DNA from: UBA2421 sp002343075
GTDB taxonomy: Bacteria; Planctomycetota; Phycisphaerae; Tepidisphaerales; Tepidisphaeraceae
Length of the DNA stretch: 64,000 nt
Assembly (NCBI GenBank): GCA_937982565.1
Contig: CALJLN010000037.1
Coordinates: 1 to 64,000 of the forward strand
Direction of reading: 5' to 3'
Under the pieces are notes generated by a model. It was not told the origin of the DNA. It saw nothing but the letters and a program-made list of their open reading frames with translations, and searched no databases. Below are positions 1 to 7,840 of this stretch, piece by piece; positions within the stretch are counted from its first letter, which is position 1, and every line of letters starts with the position of its first letter. The position numbers and the translations under genes are program-made.

Positions 1-48
1 CTCGGCAAAGGCTGGCCTTTCGGCGCACTCCGCATAAAGTCCTCTTCG

Positions 49-709
49 TTATCCCGCGGAAGGGAACTCCAACGCTGATGGGCTACTCGCTTTCATGGAT
101 CGCTGTTCGCGGTAAGTCGCCGGAGTCGGTGCTGGCGGAGTTGAAGCTGGCGCGGACCGGGAAGCTCGAAGAAACTCCCGAAGCACCCTTCTCTGCGGCC
201 GCGCTGCCCGGCGGCTGGTTCCTCGTAATCGCTAACGACTGCAACTACGCCGATCGCGCACCACTCAAGAAGCTCTCGCAAGGTGCGGAAGTCGCCGCCT
301 GCGCGCTCGAAGAACATGTGATGGCCAGTGGCGCGAGCGGATACAGGGACGGCGAAGAGCGGTGGTCCATAATGCACGATTCGGAGCGGGGGCTGAGTCA
401 TCTCAACATCTCCGGTGATCCACCCAAGGCCGCTGGGGCGATTCACAAGCGTGCCGAAGCGAAGCAAGCAGCCGAGGGCGGGGACGACGCTGAGGTTGAT
501 TACCTCTTCGAAGTTCCTGTCGAAGTCGCAGCGAAGATGACCGGCTTCAGGCACGACCGATCGATGCCGGCAATTCGATTTGAAACGTTGAAGAAGCGCG
601 CCGCACGGCCGCGGGATAACCCGCCAATGCAGCGGACCGGGCCGGCGGGTAAATTGTCTGCAGGTCGGAAGCCGCGCGTGCGCCGGCCCGGCCGCTGATC
701 GGCCGCACG
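49..709 (+). mobile_element. integron-type gene cassette (candidate)
   Basis: The segment has the plan of an integron cassette: one gene (78-698), a short 5' leader and a 3' imperfect palindrome. The cassette would begin at the TT of GTTATCC (48-54) and end at the G of GTTATGC (709-715). The 12 bases at 48-59 are the exact reverse complement of 609-620. This is expected because, in a circular cassette, the first bases join the end to complete its own attC. No integron integrase lies in the window, so this may be the tail of a larger array or an orphan cassette. Confidence 0.5.
78..698 (+). CDS. hypothetical protein carried by a cassette
   Basis: I do not recognise a function. The 206-residue protein begins with a compact soluble-looking domain (residues 1-125, including the stretch GGWFLVIANDCNYADR) and shows no signal peptide or membrane segment. 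The last 30 or so residues (NPPMQRTGPAG onward, very rich in R, P and G) are the translation of the left half of the attC-like palindrome, so they are probably a read-through tail and not a folded domain. I recall similar NPPMQRTGPA tails on planctomycete hypothetical proteins, which would fit cassette genes. The upstream GGAAGGGAAC at 58-67 could serve as ribosome site for the ATG at 78. Confidence 0.6.
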   Translation: MGYSLSWIAVRGKSPESVLAELKLARTGKLEETPEAPFSAAALPGGWFLVIANDCNYADRAPLKKLSQGAEVAACALEEHVMASGASGYRDGEERWSIMHDSERGLSHLNISGDPPKAAGAIHKRAEAKQAAEGGDDAEVDYLFEVPVEVAAKMTGFRHDRSMPAIRFETLKKRAARPRDNPPMQRTGPAGKLSAGRKPRVRRPGR

Positions 710-715
710 TTATGC
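609..715 (+). repeat. attC-like recombination site
   Basis: This is an imperfect inverted repeat. The left arm has GGATAAC (614-620) then CAGCGGACCGGGCCGGCG; the right arm has CGCCGGCCCGGCCGCTG, then GTTATGC (709-715). The arms pair over about 17 bp apart from one extra A on the left. An unpaired extrahelical base is a hallmark of attC sites, and the outer ATAAC/GTTAT boxes correspond to R'' and R'. The GTTATGC box departs from the GTTRRRY consensus at one position. The start codon of the next gene (712) lies inside the R' box. Confidence 0.55.
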
Positions 716-1224
716 GGCCCTCCCAACTTATCTACAACTGGCTCTGGCCCGTCCTGGCTCTGCTCGCGTGGGCGCTGCCACTCGGATGCGATTCGCCACG
801 TGACCAGCGCAACCGTGCAGTGAAGCACGCGTGCGAGCGACACTTCGCGCATATCCATGCGGCGCTGGTTGCGTACGCAAATCAGAACAACGGTGTGCTA
901 CCCGACTCGCTTGAGACCTTGGCAATGCAGGGACATCTCTCGCTGTTACCCTCCGTGGGCGACCCTGATCCGTTGATCTGTGCTGCCGCGCCGACTCCGC
1001 AGGGTTATGTCGAGCCGCGAACCGTCGACCAGTGGCATGCGGGTCTTCAGAAAGGCTTTATCAGCTATCGTCTCTGCACGCCTCGAGCAGCATTGGATAC
1101 TGCGGTGCATACGCCACTTGTCATCGCGATCGAGGCGTACCACCTCGAAGGCGGTTGCGTACTGTATGCGGACGGCAAGGTCGAGTTGCTCTCAGAGGAT
1201 GCGTTCGGCCGAGTGAGCAAATGA
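712..1224 (+). CDS. small lipoprotein, possibly a second cassette gene
   Basis: The 170-residue protein has an N-terminal hydrophobic stretch ending in LPLGC, a lipobox with Cys at about residue 26, so it is probably a membrane-anchored lipoprotein. The rest (AHIHAALVAYANQNNGVLPDS near the start, GGCVLYADGKVELL near the end) resembles the globular part of pseudopilin-like planctomycete proteins, which often end with a similar DG motif. The ATG sits inside the R' box of the upstream attC-like site. The first cassette bases (710-719) are complementary to GGCCGCATAA at 1240-1249, just after the stop, so this could be a second cassette with a degraded attC. The substrate or partner is unknown. 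Confidence 0.65.
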   Translation: MRPSQLIYNWLWPVLALLAWALPLGCDSPRDQRNRAVKHACERHFAHIHAALVAYANQNNGVLPDSLETLAMQGHLSLLPSVGDPDPLICAAAPTPQGYVEPRTVDQWHAGLQKGFISYRLCTPRAALDTAVHTPLVIAIEAYHLEGGCVLYADGKVELLSEDAFGRVSK

Positions 1225-1430
1225 GAATTCGCCGCCACAGGCCGCATAATGAACGTTGGTCCGTTATTCGGCCTGGAGTTGGTAGGGTCCGCAGTACTCT
1301 GCGGACCATTGGCGGTTGACGGCGTGGCTGCGCGGAGCGGAATGGCCCGCTGAGCAGAGCCGACCCTACGCAAGCCTCACGGGCTGGAATCCCGCACCGC
1401 TGGGACGCGTTGTAGCGGGGCGATTGCATC
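1225..1430. repeat. non-coding stretch with REP/MITE-like palindrome
   Basis: I see no convincing gene here. Ends GTAGGGTC (1282-1289) and GACCCTAC (1362-1369) are inverted repeats. A perfect 9-bp hairpin, GGTCCGCAG-TACT-CTGCGGACC (1286-1307), lies just inside the left end. Nested palindromes about 90 bp long suggest a small REP-like or MITE-like element, here sitting next to the remnant attC of the second cassette. Confidence 0.4.
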
Positions 1431-1661
1431 CCCCACGCCGTTTCAGTGGTCTCCCGCGCCGTCTCCTTCATCTCCCACGCCGTCTCAGTGGTCTCCGACG
1501 GCGTTTACTTCATCTCCGACGGCGTTTCAGTGGTCTCCGACGGCGTTTCCTTCATCTCCCGCGCCGTTTCAGTGGTCTCCGACGGCGTCGGCTGCCTCTC
1601 CCACGCCGTCGGCTGCCTCTCCGATGGCGTCTCCTTCACCTCCGACGGCGTTTACTTCATC
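1431..1661. repeat. tandem array of 21-bp units
   Basis: Eleven imperfect 21-bp units of the type TCCGACGGCGTTTCAGTGGTC run without gaps. The unit length is a multiple of three, so all frames stay open. The + frame reads as heptads such as SDGVSVV and SDGVSFI; the - strand as heptads such as NAVGDEG. Neither strand has a clear ribosome site or signal peptide, so whether this is a repeat protein or a minisatellite is unresolved. Unit ends alternate mainly between CAGTGGTC and CTTCATC, which suggests growth by duplication of two-unit blocks. Confidence 0.7.
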
Positions 1662-1928
1662 TACAATTGCTCCGGTTATGGCCTCGAATGTGTTGACTGT
1701 CTTCAATCGCGTCTTTTCGCGGACGTGTGAAAATGTGCGGGAAATGACCCGCGGATTGTTAAGCGGATGACACGCTTGATCGATCTGATTGGCGTGCCTT
1801 GAAGTGCTTCGCCGGTGGTTTTCGAAAGACGATTCGTCTTCGGCCGCCTGGCTGGCTTTGGGGCAGACCTTGCGGGGCTTCGGCCGCGCTTACGCGTCGG
1901 ATGGGCGTCGACGCAAAGGATGTGTCTC

Positions 1929-2594
1929 ATGCCAGGCAGCTTCTTTACGCTTCGTAACGACAACGCCCTGGTGGCGGCGTCGGCTACATTTTCGGAGGCG
2001 ATTACTGCTTCGCCTACCACGTATGGGTTGGTTGCGGCGCAGGCGACGAATTATGCCGCCAAGCATGCCACGTTTGCCGCGGCGGTGGCTGCTATTGCGA
2101 TTAAAGCGAATAAGAACACCACGCTGGTGATCGCGAAGAATGAAGCGCGGCGGGTGCTGGTGTTGCTGGCATCGGATTATGCAAAACTGATCGACGGCAC
2201 CCCGACCGTGACGGATGAGCAACGCGCCGCGATCGGGCTGAACGTGCGCGCGATTCCCACGCCGGCGACGCCGCCGGGCAAGCCCAGTGCGTTCAAGGTG
2301 ACGCTCGGGACGGCGGGCAATCTGAACCTGTCATGGAAGAACAGCAACGCGACGGGTTGCGTGTATCAGATCTGGCGGAAGATCGGCGCGGCGGATTTCG
2401 AATACATTTGCGGAGTCGGCGCGAAGAAATACACCGACAGCACGGTGGCCGCCGGCACGCCGCAGGTGCAATATCAGATCCAGGCGGTGCGCTCGACCGG
2501 CGCGAGCGACTGGGCGATGTTCATCGTGAACCTCGGCACCAGCCCGGCCAGCACCAGCGTGACCGTGGGCGAACCGGCGAAACTGGCGGCGTGA
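1929..2594 (+). CDS. fibronectin type III domain protein
   Basis: The 221-residue protein has an alanine-rich, probably helical N-terminal half (residues 1-110) and a C-terminal fibronectin-III-like domain (about 120-215) containing LNLSWKNSNATGCVYQIWR and YQIQAVRSTGASDWA. This build is common in planctomycete and acidobacterial proteins of unknown role. No signal peptide is visible. I chose ATG 1929 because CAAAGGATG at 1915-1923 supplies a ribosome site at suitable distance; the frame stays open upstream to 1815, but that part reads as low-quality coding sequence. Confidence 0.65.
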   Translation: MPGSFFTLRNDNALVAASATFSEAITASPTTYGLVAAQATNYAAKHATFAAAVAAIAIKANKNTTLVIAKNEARRVLVLLASDYAKLIDGTPTVTDEQRAAIGLNVRAIPTPATPPGKPSAFKVTLGTAGNLNLSWKNSNATGCVYQIWRKIGAADFEYICGVGAKKYTDSTVAAGTPQVQYQIQAVRSTGASDWAMFIVNLGTSPASTSVTVGEPAKLAA

Positions 2595-2833
<239 letters not shown>

Positions 2834-3886
2834 CTACGGGTTTTTGATCCGATTTCGTCGAGGTCGCGAATGCGCGATCGCCACAGCGGAGGCGGCGAGG
2901 AGGGTCGCGGCGGTCGGTTCCGGGACGGTGATGACGAACCCGCTCCAGACGCCTCCGCCCGGTCCATAAAACCCGACTACCCGGTTGCCGCTCACGCCTG
3001 TGACGACGATTTGAGTGCCCGCGGGCGAATCGAGGACCGTGTGCTGCGTTCCGTCCCAGAAGAAGCCGTGTTGGCCGGCGGCGTCGGCGAACTGGCCCAC
3101 GACGTGATTGCCGCTCACCCCCACGGCAACGGTGTAGGTGGATCCGGGCGGGTCGATTGATGTGTAGCTCGAACCGTTCCAGAGAAAACCGTGCGACTTT
3201 TGCAGTGGATCAATCCATTGCCCGACGACATTCATGCCGCTGATGGCGTTCGGGTGCGTTTCGGCGGCCAGTGGATAGTCGAGCAGGGTGGTGGTCTGGC
3301 CGTTCCAGAGGAAGCCGCGCGAGATCTGGCCGCTGGGACCGGTCGCGTAATACCCGACGGCGTTGGTGCCATCATTGCCCATGATGCTCGGCCCGCCGAT
3401 GCCGGGTGAGTTGATGGTGCGGTAGTTCACACCATCCCAGAGAAACCCGGACGATACCCCAAACCGGCCCGAGACATAGCCGCCGCCCGCATCGACCGCG
3501 ACCGAGTACCCGCCGGGTGTACCGGGGAAGAGAGTGGTGTACGCCGAGCCATTCCACACAAAGGCGCGGCTCTGCCCGGCGGAGTCGTCGTACCAGCCGA
3601 CAACGCGATTGCCGTCAACCCCGGTAGCCTCGGAGCGGGTTGCACCGGGCGGCGTGAGCGTGGTGTAAGTCGAACCGTCCCAGGTGAACGCGCGCGACAC
3701 GCCGTTGCCGTCGCGGTAGCTGCCCGCCACGCGATTGCCGTCGATCGTGGTGACGAAAGTGCTGCTGGCCCCGGGGAAATCAACCGATGTAAAGCTCGCC
3801 ACGGCAGCCTGAAGCTGCGGCGCGAGACACCCGAGCATTACACAGGCTTGGAAAGCGCGCACGCGAAGGCCGGTTGGGTCGTGCAT
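2834..3886 (-). CDS. HAF-repeat PEP-CTERM exported protein
   Basis: A signal peptide (residues 1-28, ending near LQAAVAS) is followed by about seven repeats of roughly 45 residues built around GFLWNGSSYT...DPPGS...AVGVSGNHVVGQF. These match the HAF family of extracellular beta-propeller-like repeats. The C-terminus has VPEPTAATLLAASAVAIA followed by an Arg-rich tail, a PEP-CTERM sorting signal. The protein should be exported and sorted by an exosortase. The start at 3886 is preceded by AGGAAAAAAG, a good ribosome site. Ligand and role are unknown. Confidence 0.8.
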   Translation of the reverse strand: MHDPTGLRVRAFQACVMLGCLAPQLQAAVASFTSVDFPGASSTFVTTIDGNRVAGSYRDGNGVSRAFTWDGSTYTTLTPPGATRSEATGVDGNRVVGWYDDSAGQSRAFVWNGSAYTTLFPGTPGGYSVAVDAGGGYVSGRFGVSSGFLWDGVNYRTINSPGIGGPSIMGNDGTNAVGYYATGPSGQISRGFLWNGQTTTLLDYPLAAETHPNAISGMNVVGQWIDPLQKSHGFLWNGSSYTSIDPPGSTYTVAVGVSGNHVVGQFADAAGQHGFFWDGTQHTVLDSPAGTQIVVTGVSGNRVVGFYGPGGGVWSGFVITVPEPTAATLLAASAVAIAHSRPRRNRIKNP

Positions 3887-4055
3887 CTTTTTTCCTGGAC
3901 TGAGCGACGTGACAGCAGACGATTTTAACGAGAGCCGACTCGAATACAACCGAATTCTTTGCGTGATGATTGCCAGGGGCTCGCCCGCAGCGGGCGCGGT
4001 GTTCACTGCGGCGGCGCTCAATCGCTCAGAGCTGCGAGATTCCGGAGTGCGCGGT

Positions 4056-4943
4056 TCACTCCTGCACCGCCGCGGCCCAGCTTTGTCTTGCGATGGCGGC
4101 TTGTTCTTTGAATCGCTTGCCCATTCGTTCGATCAACAGCAGAGACATGATTCCGAAAATCAGCACGAGCAGGCCGGCGATGCCCGTGGCGAGGCCGATC
4201 GGGATCATGATCGCTTGGTTGCCGCTGCCAGCCAGCAGAAGTGCAAGTCCCCCCATCAGGACCAATATGATGTATGGAATGCCCAGCGCCCAGAACAGGA
4301 AGTTGGCCCTGCTGGCGAGTTTGGCATCAGGTATGCGCAAGTTGAGCTTGGCGAAGTATTTCAACTGTGCCATGGTGCCGACGACGGCAATGATGGAGGC
4401 CACTACGTTCATCAACTGTAGCATAGTGATGACGGTTTCGGGCATCTCCAGGGCTTCGGGTGCCAGTTGCAGCAGCGTGTTAGCCAGGCCGATGAGCAGC
4501 GTTATGCGAATGAGTCGACGGGCGGCACCGTATTGATCTTCACCCAGGCCGCTGGGGTCGGGCTGGGTGATCAGCCATGCGCCGACGAAGAACAGTGAAT
4601 AGATGATTACTGCGTTGGCGACCATGAGCAACTGCGCGGGACCGGTCCCCAGGCTGTTAGACAGCAGCACGAGCGCCAGCGTGCCGAAGATAGCAACGAC
4701 TACGCCGGCAATGGTGAGATTCACGCCGTAGCGGAGCTTATCAACCCAGTTGGGATCGCTAAACCGCAGGAGGTCGCCCTGTGCGCTATAGCCGACTGCA
4801 GTGCCGCATTCGGGGCAGCGGCTGGCAAGCGTTAGGCCGCGCAGGTTGTAGCTGCACTTGCGGCAGGGCAGGTCTTGCGACACAGCGCCGTCGGGCGCGA
4901 TCGCCGCGTGCATGGGCATTTGCGGATCGATTGGCTCGGTCAT
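4056..4943 (-). CDS. zinc-ribbon multi-pass membrane protein
   Basis: Near the N-terminus CRKCSYNLRGL...RCPECG (about residues 26-46) forms a CxxC...CxxC zinc ribbon. About seven hydrophobic membrane segments follow, ending in a short basic cytoplasmic tail. The CxxCxYNLRGL type of ribbon fused to membrane segments is frequent in planctomycetes and has no known function. The start at 4943 follows AGAAGGGG. The gene is divergent from the glycosyltransferase at 5072. Confidence 0.7.
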   Translation of the reverse strand: MTEPIDPQMPMHAAIAPDGAVSQDLPCRKCSYNLRGLTLASRCPECGTAVGYSAQGDLLRFSDPNWVDKLRYGVNLTIAGVVVAIFGTLALVLLSNSLGTGPAQLLMVANAVIIYSLFFVGAWLITQPDPSGLGEDQYGAARRLIRITLLIGLANTLLQLAPEALEMPETVITMLQLMNVVASIIAVVGTMAQLKYFAKLNLRIPDAKLASRANFLFWALGIPYIILVLMGGLALLLAGSGNQAIMIPIGLATGIAGLLVLIFGIMSLLLIERMGKRFKEQAAIARQSWAAAVQE

Positions 4944-5071
4944 CAACAACCCCTTCTGAGTTGGAGTGCCGCGAACAATACCCGGACGGCGCTTGCGCAA
5001 TCAAAGATTTGCGTCTGTTGCGACGCCGCACCGGTCGCCTGGCCCCCCTCTGTTTCGTATAACCTGCGATC

Positions 5072-6631
5072 GTGGCCATGCCAGCGGCGGACAACCGACC
5101 CACTCAACGCAACGCGCACCTCGCAGCGGTGGTTGGGTGCGTCCTGATTGGGATGGCGCTGCGATGGTGGAACCTCGGCGGGGAAAGCTTGTGGTTTGAC
5201 GAAGCCTACACGGCATGGGCGGCGGGGCTGTCGGTGGGCGATCTTATCGAAGTCGTGCGCGTCGATAACTCGCCGCCGCTGTACTACCTGCTGATGCACG
5301 CGTGGGTGCGCGTGTTTGGCGATGGCGAATTGGCGCTGCGTGCGCCTTCGGCGCTGGCCAGCTCGATCGCGCTGCTGCTTACGCCAGTGATTGCGCGACG
5401 ATTATGGAACGACCGCGGCGCGACATGCATCGCCACGCTCCTCGCCGCCGCTTCGTTTCTGCTTGTCCGATACTCGCATGAGGCCCGATGCTACGAACTA
5501 ATGGGACTCATGGCGCTGCTCGCCCTGGCGGCGATGCCGGGATGGGTGCAGACGCGCCGGCCGGGCTTCGGGGTTGCGCTGGTTATGTGTCTCAGTGCCA
5601 TGACGTGGATGCACAACATGGCATGGCTGTATGTGGCAGGCTTTACAGCGGCGATGGCGGCTTGGCCTTCGGAACAGCGCTGGGGAAGCAGGGTGGTCAG
5701 TGTGGCGGTGCCTGGCGCTCTGGTGGCGCTGATCTACTTGCCTTGGGTTGCGGCACTTACGCAGCAGGTAAGAAAGATGGGCGGCGGGTTTTGGATAGCG
5801 ACGCCCGACCTGCCGGCGCTGTATCACACGGTCGTGCTTACCGCCGGCGTAAAGCTTCTGCCGATCGGATATCTCATGAAGGATTGGTTTGGCAAGGTGC
5901 AACCGGCGGTGTATGGGGTGATGGCGGTCATTGCAGTCGCTTTCATTGTGATCGTCACGGGGCTGGTCTGGGGCGGATTCTGGCGCAAGCGGCGGCGTGT
6001 GCTCGCGGTGAGTTGTGCGGCGCTGTTGCCTGTTGTCGCCGCGTTTGTCGTCAGCCTGATTTTCACGAGTGTATTCACGCCCAAGGCGTTCGTGCCGACC
6101 GCTATGACGATGCCGCTGCTGATTGCGGGTGTCGTGGCGAACTGCGGGCAGCGCCTGCGCGTAGCAACGATCGTTGCCGCAGGCTCGATCAGCGTGATTT
6201 CGCTTGCGAGTGTGATCGGGCATATCAGGTTCGAGCGCAAGGAAGACTGGATCGCGGCGCATCGGTATCTAAGCGAAACCGCCACGCCCCAGACGCTGCT
6301 CGTGCTGGTCGGAAACGACGGCGAACTCCCGCTGATGTATTACGAAAAGCGGCTGGGTGCCATCACCGGCGAGCGGGTGGGCTTGCCCGGCAACTTCTTC
6401 GAATCGCAGCCACCCCGCGCCATGCAGCGAATAACCACGGAACATGATCTGGCTCATCTTGGTGAGACAATCGCCACGACGACCCCCGACCAGATCATTT
6501 TCATCGGCTGCCACCATGCCTGGGCAGACCCCGGCGGACTAACGATTCGGTATCTGGACGCGGTCGGCGAGCGTGTGTCGTCGCAGAACTTCTCTGGTAT
6601 CTCGGTGATGGCGTACCTCGTGGAGAGGTAG
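5072..6631 (+). CDS. GT-C membrane glycosyltransferase (family 39-like)
   Basis: The 519-residue protein has 10 or more hydrophobic segments. Its N-terminal luminal loop carries SLWFDEAYTAWAAG, whose acidic DE after the first membrane helix is the catalytic signature of dolichyl-phosphate-mannose/ArnT-type GT-C enzymes, followed by DNSPPLYYLLMHAW. It should move a sugar from a polyprenyl-phosphate donor to a glycan or lipid on the outer face of the inner membrane. The GTG at 5072 or ATG at 5078 could start translation. The C-terminal 130 residues are soluble. Acceptor unknown. Confidence 0.78.
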   Translation: MAMPAADNRPTQRNAHLAAVVGCVLIGMALRWWNLGGESLWFDEAYTAWAAGLSVGDLIEVVRVDNSPPLYYLLMHAWVRVFGDGELALRAPSALASSIALLLTPVIARRLWNDRGATCIATLLAAASFLLVRYSHEARCYELMGLMALLALAAMPGWVQTRRPGFGVALVMCLSAMTWMHNMAWLYVAGFTAAMAAWPSEQRWGSRVVSVAVPGALVALIYLPWVAALTQQVRKMGGGFWIATPDLPALYHTVVLTAGVKLLPIGYLMKDWFGKVQPAVYGVMAVIAVAFIVIVTGLVWGGFWRKRRRVLAVSCAALLPVVAAFVVSLIFTSVFTPKAFVPTAMTMPLLIAGVVANCGQRLRVATIVAAGSISVISLASVIGHIRFERKEDWIAAHRYLSETATPQTLLVLVGNDGELPLMYYEKRLGAITGERVGLPGNFFESQPPRAMQRITTEHDLAHLGETIATTTPDQIIFIGCHHAWADPGGLTIRYLDAVGERVSSQNFSGISVMAYLVER

Positions 6632-6818
6632 CCGCATTTGGGCGCAACCTTCGACGCGGGCGAAGGGCAGCGGTCGGCAGGCGACCGCGCTGTAAGCGAC
6701 CTGTATCGCTGTGGCGCAATCATCTGCGATGACCGACCGCGGGAGGGGGCTTACTCGTCACTGCGGAATCAGCCCGCGCAACATTCCGCTTTCTCGACAC
6801 GGTAATGGGCAGAACGGA
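6632..6818. other. intergenic region left of the island
   Basis: No gene, repeat or RNA is seen here. It is the chromosomal flank that would have continued into the tRNA-Arg 3' end before insertion. Confidence 0.5.
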
Positions 6819-6862
6819 AACGCACTCGGCAGGACTCGAACCTGCAACCCTCGGTTCCGAAG
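6819..6862. repeat. attL: partial copy of tRNA-Arg 3' half
   Basis: The 44 bases are identical to 39286-39329. Only the anticodon loop, anticodon 3' stem, T arm and acceptor 3' strand are present; the D arm and 5' acceptor strand are missing. It is therefore an att duplicate, not a tRNA gene. Confidence 0.9.
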
Positions 6863-7153
6863 GGCATCAGGCCGGGTATAAGTGACGTACTGACAAGCAG
6901 TTACCCGCGTTATTTTGGTCAAAAACGAGGGTGACACTGCGACAAAGAGTCACTGGACACTCCAAAACTAACCATCACCTACTGACGACTGACCAAAAAC
7001 TGACCAACGGAAGCGCGTGCTTCGGTTGGTCAGTTCGTTTGATAAACCGACCAAAAACGCCGGCCCGGCTAGGCTCGTGAATCGGCGCGACTGACCATCG
7101 CATGAACCCTTGGCAAGGTCAACCGATAAAGACGACTTCACGATGATGCTCCA
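6863..7153. promoter_or_regulatory. att-proximal region with candidate integrase arm sites
   Basis: Three copies of (G/A)(G/C)(T/C)CAAAAAC occur: GGTCAAAAAC at about 6914, GACCAAAAAC at 6991-7000 and again at about 7046. A 24-bp block at 6985-7008 is identical to 39182-39205, near the 3' end of the integrase gene. Repeated short sites near both ends are what arm-type integrase or excisionase sites look like, but binding is inferred. GGTTGGTCAG/CTGACCAACg inverted copies (about 7001-7032) also form a hairpin. No gene is seen. Confidence 0.4.
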
Positions 7154-7384
7154 GTGCTTCCGGGTCGACAGACGTGCGGCGATGATCAGAATCACCCTGC
7201 AAACACGAGCGATTCTGCAATTGCCAGAGGCGCTGGTACCGAAAATGGTACCCCCGCATCGGTTGAACAGGAGACGACATCGGATGACAGGCTGCTTGCG
7301 CTGATCGAAGCATGGCCAACGCTGCCCCCGGCGCGGCGGAGGATGATCATCGCAATAGTCAGCGGAGCTTCATCCCAACTCTGA
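7154..7384 (+). pseudogene. possible C-terminal remnant of an integrase-like gene
   Basis: The open frame ends with DDRLLALIEAWPTLPPARRR and MIIAIVSG. I recall a similar 'LxxLIxAWPxLPxxxRxxIxAMV' tail on planctomycete tyrosine integrases. The frame has no catalytic part and no ribosome site, so at best it is a truncated tail. It lies where a second, older element's integrase would be expected. It could also be a chance frame. Confidence 0.3.
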
Positions 7385-7475
7385 TTGCTGGAGTGTGCGT
7401 ATCTGAGACGGCAGCGGGTCCCGTGCGAGGTGAATCACCCGGAGCCGCAAGCAACTCTTCCTGCCCTCAATGTGT

Positions 7476-7815
7476 TCAGTTCCGCAGCAGTCGGTCGCGG
7501 TGCCAAGCCAGCGCCAGGCGTTTCGGATGGAAACGGGATTCCCGCGGCTACAGCACGCTTCGTCCTTTCAGGTCGCGCATCTCCCGCTGACCTTCAATTC
7601 GATCGTGGAGATACCTGCTCACCATTCATGCGGGCTGGACATCCGGCGACGGTGATATGAGGTATTGGTCCATCGCCCAGTGATGGTTCTTGCAGAGCGA
7701 GATTCCGTGGCGTGAGTCATCATCCCGGCTCTCGGCCCAGGGGATCAAGTGCGTCGCTTCCACCAGTGCCAAGTCGTCGACAACGACGCGCAAGCCGCAG
7801 GCAGCATAGCGGCAG
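7476..7815 (-). pseudogene. truncated HNH endonuclease copy
   Basis: This is the last 113 or so codons of a paralogue of the HNH gene at 25403-26338, same strand, mostly identical base for base. It keeps EATHLIPWAE, the DDDSRHG stretch and LCKNHHWAMDQYL, and ends RFHPKRLALAWHRDRLLRN-stop. The frame is open but the N-terminal sulfur-binding domain and start are gone; similarity stops at about 7815, 26 bases before the stop of the FAD oxidoreductase gene. The catabolic locus probably cut it. Confidence 0.85.
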
Positions 7816-7840
7816 ACGCGAGGAACTCTACATGGATGGT

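Noticed and set aside
1431..1661. CRISPR array
   Set aside because: The 21-bp units follow each other directly without spacers and vary among themselves.
1703..2020. Minus-strand ORF over the start of the fibronectin protein
   Set aside because: No ribosome site or recognisable domain, and it overlaps the better supported + strand gene.
5498..6262. Long minus-strand ORF inside the GT-C gene
   Set aside because: Arg/His-rich shadow of a high-GC membrane protein gene.
6819..6862. Second tRNA-Arg gene
   Set aside because: Only the 3' half is present; the 5' acceptor and D arm are missing, so it is an att copy.
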